Positions 15,723-26,675 of a stretch of 61,940 nt of DNA are shown one piece after another. Under the pieces are notes generated by a model. The model searched no databases. It had not been told where the DNA came from and worked only from the letters and a program-made list of their open reading frames with translations. The stretch lies in assembly GCA_945861585.1 (NCBI GenBank), contig CAMAVC010000008.1:1-61940 (forward strand). The letters are read 5' to 3'. The DNA is from Planctomicrobium piriforme (GTDB lineage Bacteria; Planctomycetota; Planctomycetia; Pirellulales; UBA1268). The translations under genes and the position numbers were made by a program. The first letter of the stretch is position 1. Each line of letters begins with the position of its first letter.

Positions 15723-18700
15723 ATGGGTTGCTCGAAACGTGCCCTCGTTATTGTATGCGCCACGGTGGCATCCTCGTGGCTTGCGGTCACTTTTGGAGCC
15801 GCGCCCGCCGGCGCCCCGGCCCGGCTGTCGTTCAACCACGACATCCGGCCGATCCTGTCCGACAACTGCTTCGCCTGCCACGGCCCCGACAACGCCAATC
15901 GCCAGGCCGGCCTGCGGCTCGACACGTTCGACCTGGCCACGGCCGAGCTCGACAGCGGCTCGCGGGCGATCGTGCCGCAGAAGATCGACGAGAGCGAACT
16001 CGTCGCCCGAATCGTATCGGACGATCCCGATGCCGTCATGCCGCCGCCGCACGCCAAGATCGGTCGGCTATCGTCCGAGCAGGTCGAGACGCTGAAGCGA
16101 TGGATCGCCGAGGGTGCGAAGTACGAGCCGCATTGGGCATTCGTGCCGCCAGTGAAGCCCCTGATTCCTCTGGTGCCCCCTGTCGCCGCCGCGACCGCCG
16201 CACGGCATCCGATCGACGCGATCGTGGCGGAGAAACTTGGCAAACGCGGCCTCGCCCTCCAGCCCGAGGCCGACCGGGCCACGCTCATCCGCCGCGCGAG
16301 CTTCGACATCACCGGCCTGCCTCCGACGCCCGCCGAGGTCGAGGCCTTCGTCGCCGACACGGCGCCCGATGCGTATGAAAAACTGCTCGACCGTCTGCTC
16401 GCGAGCCCCCGCTACGGCGAGCGGATGGCGGCCGACTGGATGGACCTCGCCCGCTACTCCGACAGCTACGGCTTTCAGGTCGACCGGCCCAGGCCCGACA
16501 TGTGGCCGTGGCGCGACTGGGTGATCAAGGCCTTCAACGAAAATCTCTCCTGGGACAAGTTCACGCTCTGGCAGGTGGCAGGCGACCTGCTCCCGGGCGC
16601 GTCCGATGAGCAGGTGCTCGCCACGGCCTTCAACCGCCTGCACCAGCAGGAGTGCGAGGGCGGATCGGTCGAGGAGGAATACCGCGTCAACTATGTCAAC
16701 GACCGCGTGACCACGTTCGGGACGGCGTTTCTCGGGCTCACGTTCGAGTGCTGCCGCTGCCACGACCACAAGTTCGACCCGCTCACCCAAAAGGACTTCT
16801 ATTCCCTGTTCGCGTTCTTCGACGACATCGACGAAGCGGGGCTCTACTCCTACTTCACGCAGTCGGTGCCGACGCCGAAGTCGCGGATCCTCGACGGCGC
16901 CACGGTGGCCGCGTTGGCCAAGGCCGACGAAGCATGCGGCGAGAAGGCGGCCGAGTTGGCCGATCGCGAGGCGGCGGTGCGGAAGAGCGTGGCTGAGTGG
17001 ATCGCCGGCACGAGCGCGATGCCCGAACGTCTCGCCGCGGAGCCGGCGGGCACGATTCCCGGAGAGGTCGTCCACTACGCATTCGATGAACGCACCGAAA
17101 AGGGCGTGTTCGCCGATGCGCTCGGCTCGAAAGATACGGCCACGTCTCCGGCCGAAAACGTGCTCGTCGAGGGCCGGCTAGGCCAGGCGATCAAGCTCAC
17201 CGGCGACCATCCGGTGCAGACCGCCGTGGGCAACTTCCGTCGCAGCCATCCGTTTACGGTGGCGCTTTGGATGCTCGCGCCGACGGCGTACGAGCGGGCC
17301 GTGGTGTTTCACCGTTCGCAGGCCTGGACCGACGCCGCCAGCCGCGGCTACGAGCTGCTCGTGGCCGACGGCCATCTCCGCTGGTCGCTCATCCACTTCT
17401 GGCCGGGGGATGCGGCGAGCGTGCGGGCCGCCGAGCCGCTGCCCGTGGGTGAATGGGTGCACGTGGCTGTGTCGAGCGACGGCTCCGGCCGGGCGAGCGG
17501 GCTGAAGATCTTCGTGAACGGCCACCCTGTCGCCACAGAAGTCGTGCGCGACAGCCTCACTCGCGAGATTACCGGCGGCGGGGGCGACCACATCCGGATC
17601 GGCGAACGGATGCGCGATCACGGCTTCAAGGACGGCCTGGTCGACGACTTCCGGGTGTTCGATCGAACACTTTCGCCACTGGAGATCCGCGACACGTTCT
17701 CGCCGGGGGCCATCCGCGCCGCGATCGACGCCAAGGCGTCGGCTGAGTTGCTCGGTGATTATCTCGCCGTCTTCGACGAAACCGCCGCGCGGGGGCGTCA
17801 GGCCTTGGAAGAGGCGCGCCGCGGCCGTGACGACCTCGCCGAAAGGCCGCCGGAGATCATGGTGATGCGGGATGCTCCGCAGCCGAAGATGGCCTACGTG
17901 CTCGAGCGTGGCGATTACGACAAGCGCGGCGCGGCCGTCGAGCCTGACACGCCGGCGTCGCTGCCCCCCTTCCCCGCCGATCAGCCGAAGAACCGGCTCG
18001 GACTGGCCCGTTGGCTGATCGATCCCGATCATCCGCTGCTCGCCCGGGTGACGGTGAACCGCCTCTGGCAATCGCTCTTCGGCCTCGGCCTGGTGCAGAG
18101 CCCGGAGGATCTCGGCAGCCAGTCCACGCGTCCGGAATATCCCGAGGTGCTCGACCTGCTCGCCTGGCAATTTTCCCACCCGACTGCCGACGGGGGCCTG
18201 GCGTGGGACATGAAGCAGCTCGTGAAGACGATCATGCTCTCGCAGACCTACCGCCAGCGCAGTATCGCCGATCCGAAGACGATGGCCGACGATCCGCTCA
18301 ATGTGTGGCTCGCTCGTGGGCCGCGGCATCGGCTCCCGGCCGAGATGATCCGCGACGGAGCGCTCTTCGCCACGGGCCTGCTCGTGGACAAAGTGGGCGG
18401 CCCGCCGGTGAAGACTTACGACCTCCCCGAGTCGTTCAAGCCCGAGAAGGCCGACACGGGCGATGCCCTCTACCGCCGCAGTCTCTACACGTTTTGGCGA
18501 CGGACAGGCCCCGGGCCGATGCTCGAGAGCTTCGACGTGCCGAAGCGGGTGGTCTGCGTCGCCAAACGCGACACGACGAACACGCCGCTGCATGCGTTCG
18601 TACTCATGAACGGCCCGCAGTTCGTGGAAGCGGCCCGCGTGCTCGCCGAGCGGCTGCTCGTCGAATATGACGGCCAGGCTGATCGTGCGTTCGACCGGGC

Positions 18701-18929
18701 GTTTCATCTGCTCACTAGCCGCCAGCCAGACGATGAAGAAAAACAGATCTTGGGCCGCATGCATGCGACCCAGCGGGAGTGGTATGCCGCCCGGCCCGAC
18801 GAGGCGGCAAAGTTCGTGGCGATCGGCGACCGCAAGCGCGACGAGTCGCTGCCGGTGGTCGACGTGGCAGCGCTCGCCAGCGTGATCAACGCCCTGATGA
18901 ACTACGACGAAAGCGTGGTGAAGCGATGA
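15723..18929 (+). CDS. planctomycete cytochrome C protein (PSCyt1-DUF1549-LamG-DUF1553)
   Basis: 1068 residues. Signal peptide about 1-26; PSCyt1 with CFACH heme site (C49-H53); DUF1549 about 160-370, with IRRASFDITGLPPTP, SPRYGERMAADWMDLARY and a second CXXCH, CCRCHDHK (343-347). A LamG/concanavalin-like domain occupies about 455-605 (HPFTVALWML, GLVDDFRVFDRTLSPLEI), followed by DUF1553 about 740-1050 (NRLGLARWLIDPDHPL, ARVTVNRLWQSLFGLGLV, SQTYRQRS). Family biochemistry is unproven; an exported redox or carbohydrate-linked role is usually proposed. Its stop overlaps the DUF1501 start (ATGA). Confidence 0.92.
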   Translation: MGCSKRALVIVCATVASSWLAVTFGAAPAGAPARLSFNHDIRPILSDNCFACHGPDNANRQAGLRLDTFDLATAELDSGSRAIVPQKIDESELVARIVSDDPDAVMPPPHAKIGRLSSEQVETLKRWIAEGAKYEPHWAFVPPVKPLIPLVPPVAAATAARHPIDAIVAEKLGKRGLALQPEADRATLIRRASFDITGLPPTPAEVEAFVADTAPDAYEKLLDRLLASPRYGERMAADWMDLARYSDSYGFQVDRPRPDMWPWRDWVIKAFNENLSWDKFTLWQVAGDLLPGASDEQVLATAFNRLHQQECEGGSVEEEYRVNYVNDRVTTFGTAFLGLTFECCRCHDHKFDPLTQKDFYSLFAFFDDIDEAGLYSYFTQSVPTPKSRILDGATVAALAKADEACGEKAAELADREAAVRKSVAEWIAGTSAMPERLAAEPAGTIPGEVVHYAFDERTEKGVFADALGSKDTATSPAENVLVEGRLGQAIKLTGDHPVQTAVGNFRRSHPFTVALWMLAPTAYERAVVFHRSQAWTDAASRGYELLVADGHLRWSLIHFWPGDAASVRAAEPLPVGEWVHVAVSSDGSGRASGLKIFVNGHPVATEVVRDSLTREITGGGGDHIRIGERMRDHGFKDGLVDDFRVFDRTLSPLEIRDTFSPGAIRAAIDAKASAELLGDYLAVFDETAARGRQALEEARRGRDDLAERPPEIMVMRDAPQPKMAYVLERGDYDKRGAAVEPDTPASLPPFPADQPKNRLGLARWLIDPDHPLLARVTVNRLWQSLFGLGLVQSPEDLGSQSTRPEYPEVLDLLAWQFSHPTADGGLAWDMKQLVKTIMLSQTYRQRSIADPKTMADDPLNVWLARGPRHRLPAEMIRDGALFATGLLVDKVGGPPVKTYDLPESFKPEKADTGDALYRRSLYTFWRRTGPGPMLESFDVPKRVVCVAKRDTTNTPLHAFVLMNGPQFVEAARVLAERLLVEYDGQADRAFDRAFHLLTSRQPDDEEKQILGRMHATQREWYAARPDEAAKFVAIGDRKRDESLPVVDVAALASVINALMNYDESVVKR

Positions 18930-20425
18930 GAAATCAGTGCCTGGCACCGAATCTGGGTAGTTTGCGCAAGGGGCATTGCCCAGATTCTCCAGATTCGGTG
19001 CCAGGCACCGATTTGGGGAGGCGGGAGTTGCTTGGGTCTTTCGGCATGGGGTTTGGCGGCATCGCGCTGGCCGAGATGCTCGGCCGTTCGGCGACGGCGG
19101 CAGATGGAGCCGGCGGCGTGCTCGGTGGGTTCCACTTCCCGCCGAAGGCGAAACGGGTGATCTATCTGTTTCAGTCGGGCGGGCCGTCGCAGCTCGATCT
19201 GTTCGACCACAAGCCGTATCTCGTTGAGAAGACCGGCGAGCAGCTGCCCGACAGCGTGCGCGGCGGCCAGCGGCTCACGGGGATGTCAGGTAATCAGAGC
19301 TCGATTCCGCTCGTTGGCTCGCCGTTCGCATTCAGGCAGCACGGCGACAGCGGCGCTTGGGTGTCGGAGCTGCTCCCCTGGACGGCGCAGGTCGCAGACA
19401 AGCTCTGCTTCGTGCGCACGATGTACACCGAAAGCATCAATCACGGCCCCGGCGTGACGTTCATGCAGAGCGGCAACCAGATCCCCGGCCGGCCGAGCAT
19501 CGGCGCCTGGCTCGACTACGGCCTCGGCAACGAGCACGACGACCTGCCGTCGTTCGTCGTCTTGATCACGAAGAATAAAGGCGGCCAGCCGCTGATGAGC
19601 CATCTCTGGGGCGCCGGCTTTCTGCCGACGAAACACCAGGCCGTGCGGTTCCGCTCGGGCGCAGATCCCGTGCTTTACGTGAACAACCCGCCGGGCGTTT
19701 CCACGGAAAACCGCCGGCAGCTGCTCGACGGCCTGCGGCAGCTCCACGAGCACCAGTTTGCCGGCACGCCCGACGCCGAGATCACGGCCCGGATCGCCAA
19801 CTACGAAATGGCGTTTCGGATGCAGGCCAGCGTGCCCGACGTGACGAACTTCGCCGACGAGCCACAAAGCGTGCTCGATCTCTACGGCCCCGACGCCAAG
19901 GACCCCGGCACGTTCGCTGCCAACTGCCTGCTCGCCCGCCGGCTGGCGGAACGCGGCGTGCGGTTCATCCAGCTCTACCATCAGGATTGGGACCACCACG
20001 GCGGCCTCAAGGGAGGCATCGCCCGCGAGGCGAAGCAGACCGACCAGCCCGCTGCGGCGCTCGTGCAAGACTTGGCCCAGCGAGGCATGCTCGAAGACAC
20101 GCTCGTGGTGTGGGGCGGCGAATTCGGCCGCACGAACTATTGCCAGGGGCTCTACAAGCCGGGGCAGGACTTCGGCCGCGACCACCATCCGCGCTGCTTC
20201 ACGACCTGGATGGCCGGCGGCGGCATCAAGCCCGGCACGACCTACGGCGAGACCGACGACTACGGCTACAACATCGTGAAGGACGGCGTGCACGTGCACG
20301 ACTTCCACGCCACAATGCTGCACCTCTTGGGCATCGACCACGAGCGGCTGACCTACAAGTTTCAAGGCCGCCGGTATCGGCTCACGGACGTCCACGGCAA
20401 GATCGTGAAAGGTATTCTCGCCTGA
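18926..20425 (+). CDS. DUF1501 twin-arginine exported protein, partner of the preceding PSCyt protein
   Basis: 499 residues, start ATG overlapping the upstream stop. DUF1501 proteins have an alkaline phosphatase/sulfatase-like fold and are exported by Tat. The twin-arginine stretch GRRELLGSFGMGFGGIAL lies unusually far in (about residue 31 onward) because residues about 5-28 are encoded by a perfect palindrome. Body motifs: FQSGGPSQLDLFDHKP, TMYTESINHGPGVTFMQSG, VVLITKNKGGQPL, RRLAERGVRFIQLYHQDWDHHGGL, VVWGGEFGRTN, GRDHHPRCFTTWMAGGGIKPG, LLGIDHERLTYKFQGR. The function is not established. Confidence 0.9.
   Translation: MRNQCLAPNLGSLRKGHCPDSPDSVPGTDLGRRELLGSFGMGFGGIALAEMLGRSATAADGAGGVLGGFHFPPKAKRVIYLFQSGGPSQLDLFDHKPYLVEKTGEQLPDSVRGGQRLTGMSGNQSSIPLVGSPFAFRQHGDSGAWVSELLPWTAQVADKLCFVRTMYTESINHGPGVTFMQSGNQIPGRPSIGAWLDYGLGNEHDDLPSFVVLITKNKGGQPLMSHLWGAGFLPTKHQAVRFRSGADPVLYVNNPPGVSTENRRQLLDGLRQLHEHQFAGTPDAEITARIANYEMAFRMQASVPDVTNFADEPQSVLDLYGPDAKDPGTFAANCLLARRLAERGVRFIQLYHQDWDHHGGLKGGIAREAKQTDQPAAALVQDLAQRGMLEDTLVVWGGEFGRTNYCQGLYKPGQDFGRDHHPRCFTTWMAGGGIKPGTTYGETDDYGYNIVKDGVHVHDFHATMLHLLGIDHERLTYKFQGRRYRLTDVHGKIVKGILA
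18937..19008. repeat. perfect 20-bp inverted repeat inside a coding region
   Basis: The left arm GTGCCTGGCACCGAATCTGG (18937-18956) is exactly the reverse complement of 18989-19008, with a 32-nt loop. Each arm itself holds a TGCC(T/A)GGCA palindrome. The total of 72 nt is divisible by three and stays open in the DUF1501 frame, so it adds 24 codons before the Tat motif. Confidence 0.85.
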
Positions 20426-20513
20426 CGGTCGGGGTGTCGCATCGCTTCCGCTCCGGGCTTCGTGGGTTGCGGCAAGCCCGTGGAACTGTGGGAAGCCCAA
20501 GCGACTCAGCATT

Positions 20514-20595
20514 GGAAGCCCGAGGCGTAAGCCGAGAGGATGCCCTGGCCGCGTCCGACCACGTGCATTCCCTTCGGCTCATGCCTCGGGCTTCC
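20514..20595. repeat. REP-like intergenic palindrome, copy 2
   Basis: The left arm starts GGAAGCCCGAGGCGTAAGCC and the right arm ends GGCTCATGCCTCGGGCTTCC. It matches copy 1 at 4773-4843 almost base for base in the arms but has a longer, different loop. It lies between two convergent genes. A degenerate partial arm (GGGAAGCCCA) sits just upstream. Confidence 0.7.
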
Positions 20596-20610
20596 TGGAG
20601 GACGGGGATA

Positions 20611-21573
20611 TCACAGGACGTAGACCGCGATCGCGGCGGTCATCAGGCACGCTGCGCCGATGCGGCGCACGAGCGTGGCCCGGTCCACCTGCTGCTCGAG
20701 TTCGTGCCAGCCAAGATGGGCGAGCACGGCACCGATCACGACCGACATGATGCCCCGGGTCGACTGCACGACGTTGCCGAACACGGCCCCCACGAGTGCG
20801 AAGCAGGCGTAGAGCGACGCCATCGCCAGGAGCCACGTGCAGGCATAGGCCACCGGCATTCGCCATGCGGGCCACGCCATTCCTGCCGCTGGGCGGCGGC
20901 ACCACCCCGCGAGCACGATCGGCCCGCAGACAAGGCCGCAGGCAACATAGTTCAGCAGCATCCCTACGACGGCGGCGAATAGCCTGCCTGATGGGCCCGC
21001 GCCCGATGCGTGGAGGGCGTCGATAAGCCGCACGATAAAGAGATCGGAGAGCGCGAAGCACAGGCAGACGATGAGCACGCGGCCGAGCGCCGCCCTGGGC
21101 AGGCCTCCGGCGGTGCCTTGCAGCAGCGCCGTCGCCGCGACCGAGAGGCCGACGGCGAGCCACTGCGTCGCCGATAGGGGCTCGCGAAGGAAGATCGCGA
21201 CGATGAGCGCGAGGATGAACACCTTCAGCCCGAGAAACGGCGTCAGCCGCGACGCTTCGAGTGTCCGGAGCAGGCTGAAGATGATGATGTTGCCGAGCAG
21301 ATAGAACCCTGCCGCCCCAACAAGCGGCCCGATGAACCGGGCGAGTGGCGGCAACGCCAACGGCTGTAGGAGGATGATGCCTGCCGTCGCCACGACGCCC
21401 ATGACCACATGCGACCGGACGAGCAGCCCGAGCGCCGCCCCCTGCCTGGCTTCAGCCGGGTGCCCGATCGCGTGGTGCCGCGAGAGCAGGTACGAAAGCG
21501 ACATGCAGGCACCGGAGAACAGGCCGGCGGCGATGCCCAGCCAGGTGCTTACGGCGGCGAGGCTGGCGGTCAT
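20611..21573 (-). CDS. EamA/DMT-family transporter-like membrane protein
   Basis: 320 residues, start ATG overlapping the channel gene by 4 nt. About ten hydrophobic helices form two half-repeats, the layout of drug/metabolite transporters. The phrase LLRTLEASRLTPFLGLKVFILALIVAIFLREPLSATQWLAVGLSV at the end of the first half is EamA-like, and a second similar block ends with FGNVVQSTRGIMSVVIGAVLAHLGWHE. Located in the inner membrane; substrate unknown. The 4-nt overlap implies cotranscription with the channel gene. Confidence 0.7.
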   Translation of the reverse strand: MTASLAAVSTWLGIAAGLFSGACMSLSYLLSRHHAIGHPAEARQGAALGLLVRSHVVMGVVATAGIILLQPLALPPLARFIGPLVGAAGFYLLGNIIIFSLLRTLEASRLTPFLGLKVFILALIVAIFLREPLSATQWLAVGLSVAATALLQGTAGGLPRAALGRVLIVCLCFALSDLFIVRLIDALHASGAGPSGRLFAAVVGMLLNYVACGLVCGPIVLAGWCRRPAAGMAWPAWRMPVAYACTWLLAMASLYACFALVGAVFGNVVQSTRGIMSVVIGAVLAHLGWHELEQQVDRATLVRRIGAACLMTAAIAVYVL

Positions 21574-22139
21574 GAGGCGGGGTGGTCGGGCGGCGCTGTC
21601 GCGGAGTGGCTGCGGCGGAGAGAGTCTTTGAGGCTGATAAAGTCGGAGAGCAGGAAGATCACCGTGAAAAAGGCGAGCGTCACCTCCATGAGCGTCACCA
21701 GCTTCGCGGGAATCGACTGTGGCGTGATATCGCCGAATCCGAAGAACGTGAAGTTCAGCACGCTGTAGAAGAAACAATCGAACAGGATCCGTGGCTCGCC
21801 GAGGCCTGGCGCGAACCCGCTCAGGCTTCCCTCTTCCGCCGCCTCGAGCAGGAAGCAATCGAGTGCGAACGACATCGTGATCTGGGCCATGTTCACGCCC
21901 ATCAGGCCGAGGAAGCGGTGGTAGGGAATCTCGTGGGCGGTCGCGAGCAGGATGTGCTGGAGGTTTTCGGCGAAGAAGAACGCCGTCTTGGCAAGCGCGA
22001 TTCCGACCACGAGCCACCCCACGGCGGTCGGAGAAATGACGCCAGCCCGCCAGATCTCGTGCACGATTCCCGCCACGGCCAGGATCGCGACCGTCTCTAC
22101 GGCCTGGCGGGTGAACTGACTGGGAGACGGACGGGACAT
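21570..22139 (-). CDS. two-pore-domain-like potassium/ion channel protein
   Basis: 189 residues from ATG MSRPSPSQFT. Hydrophobic helices lie at about 10-28, 35-57 and 75-95. A pore-like hairpin FTFFGFGDITPQS and a final helix (LVTLMEVTLAFFTVIFLLSDF) follow, as in Ion_trans_2 proteins. The filter reads GFGD rather than GYGD. No cytosolic nucleotide- or RCK-domain is present. It precedes the EamA-like transporter in a two-gene unit and is divergent from ftsK across about 160 bp that shows no obvious signal. Confidence 0.7.
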   Translation of the reverse strand: MSRPSPSQFTRQAVETVAILAVAGIVHEIWRAGVISPTAVGWLVVGIALAKTAFFFAENLQHILLATAHEIPYHRFLGLMGVNMAQITMSFALDCFLLEAAEEGSLSGFAPGLGEPRILFDCFFYSVLNFTFFGFGDITPQSIPAKLVTLMEVTLAFFTVIFLLSDFISLKDSLRRSHSATAPPDHPAS

Positions 22140-22302
22140 CAGCGGAGCATCCTCGACGGGACGTCGAGAATACCCGCAGCCCGCACGATCGGCACAGCCG
22201 ACATATCCGCTCCCCTTTGAAGGTGCTTCGCCGCGAGGCGTCCCGGCCCCGGCCGCCGCCCACGGAATCGGCCTGTAGAGTTCAGGAGGAAAGGATTCCC
22301 CC

Positions 22303-25005
<2,703 letters not shown>

Positions 25006-25008
<3 letters not shown>

Positions 25009-25029
25009 GTGCAGACTGGCAGCCTGCAC
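25006..25029 (+). repeat. small palindrome abutting a TAG stop codon (copy C)
   Basis: The ftsK stop TAG is followed at once by a 21-nt interrupted palindrome whose arms are GTGCAG and CTGCAC around ACTGGCAGC. In layout it matches copies A and B (TAGG, then NCAG, then CT-AG, then CTGN), though the sequence has diverged. It may be an ftsK terminator or a member of a dispersed family. Confidence 0.45.
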
Positions 25030-25201
25030 CGAGCGCGGAAGGCACCTGCGACTTGAGTGCAAAATGACGTCGGCGGGTCCGTAAAGGGCGCTCGTGGGGT
25101 TCGGAAATTCGGCGTCAAACGATGAGAAACGCCATCGCCGGTCCCATGAGCAAAAGCCCCGCGGGGGCGTCAACCCCGGATTTGGCCTGGGGAAGGTGCT
25201 A

Positions 25202-25230
25202 TTGACTCGGGTGTGAACCCACGCCATAAG
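25202..25230 (+). promoter_or_regulatory. sigma70-like promoter for the prepilin-like gene
   Basis: TTGACT (25202-25207), 17-nt spacer, CATAAG (25225-25230). Transcription would begin around 25237. That places the ATG at 25235 outside the transcript and favours the ATG at 25259 or 25265. Confidence 0.4.
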
Positions 25231-25258
25231 GGGGATGTGTTTTCTTAATGAGAATCTA

Positions 25259-26623
25259 ATGTCCATGGTAGCCAGTCCTGCCCGGTTGCTTCTCAGGGGA
25301 CTTCCCCGCGGCGGCCGACGCACGGGCTTTACGCTGATTGAGCTGCTCATATCGATCGCGATGATCGGCATCCTTCTCGGCCTGCTTCTGCCCAGCCTCG
25401 CGGCCGTCACCGCCACGGCGCGGTGTGCGGCGCAGGCGGCGATGATCCAGTCGTTCGGCAAGGGCTTCATGGATTTCGCGACGCTCGACGCCAACGGTCG
25501 ATTCTGCACCGGGGCCTACGATCACTTGCGAGATGGCGACATCACGAAGGTTGGCTGGGTGGCCGATCTCGTGAATGGCAAGTATGCAAACCTGACTAAG
25601 TCGTTCGACCCCATCAACCGGTTTCGGCTGTGTGAGAAGTTCGCCGATGCCGCGGGCGTGAAGATTCAATCGAATAACTTCAGCGGTGACGTCGTCAACC
25701 CGCTCAACGCGCGGCGCTGGTCTTCGGCAATCCGGATCGACGGCGGCCCCGTAGTCACCGGCACCAACTTTTCGTCGTCCGCCCAAAACAGAGCCTGGGC
25801 GCAACGTGCCACGGGTGTCGATTACTTCGGCGCGTAACAGACGATCTGGGATGACGGCTACGCGACGAACTACGCTACAACCTGGCAGCTGGTCCGGGGC
25901 GACAACCTACCCCGCACGGTTTCGGGGACGGTGTCATTCTTGTCGCTCAATGCCAATCCGATGCCGGATGGCGACCCTTTCAAGGCGCCTCTCGACGGCG
26001 ACGGGCCGCTCTCGACGGGCCACATCGCCCATGCCTCTGGCCTCACGACGGCTGACAAGATTCCGTTGCTCGGCGCCGCTCGAACCAGTGCCGGATTCTC
26101 AAACGCGGATGAGGACAGCATCGATGGACTGGAGGCCACTGCCGTCAACTCGTTCACACTGAACGGGTTTGTCGGTGGCTCGACGGTCAGGGGCCCAGTC
26201 GTCAGGCCGGGCGATTTCACGGTCGAATCGTTCACGATGAACTCGTCCGCCCTGCCGACTGTGACGACGACCCACACAGCCTACGGGGAGAATAGCCGGG
26301 TTTATGGCCTGGCCGAGATCAACCCCAACTGCAAGCAGAAACTGGTGCGGCATCCTTCGGGTACGCAAATCTTTGCCGGCGGCTACTCCAACATGCTGTT
26401 CGCCGACGGTTCCTGCCGCCGGATCAAGGACTCGGGCGGCTATGGCGGCGGAACGCAGGGCGACGGCCTGATTGGCCCCTACCGGCAAAGCGGCCTGCGT
26501 TCCGATCCATCCAAGGGCGCGGCCTACAACGCGCTCTACCTCGACGCTTCCGCCTACGACGAGATCTGCGACGAAATCTGGCTCGGACGCATCAGGGCGA
26601 GCCTGCAGGCCGGCGGGATGTAG
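25259..26623 (+). pseudogene. prepilin-type (type II pseudopilin-like) gene interrupted by an in-frame TAA
   Basis: The N-terminus has a prepilin cleavage/methylation motif, RRTGFTLIELLISIAMIGILLGLLLPSL, as in planctomycete secreted pseudopilin-like proteins. The frame stops at TAA (25835-25837) after YFGA and continues open in the same frame as QTIWDDGYATNYATTWQLVRGDNLP to 26621. The C-terminal half carries FADGSCRRIKDSGG, the DG motif these proteins normally end with. Total length without the stop would be about 454 residues, a normal size. A single substitution could explain the stop. A sequencing error or programmed readthrough cannot be excluded. Confidence 0.7.
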
Positions 26624-26675
26624 GAATGAGCCTGACCTCGACCCCAACTTGATCTCCAACGGGTCTGGCGTCCAG

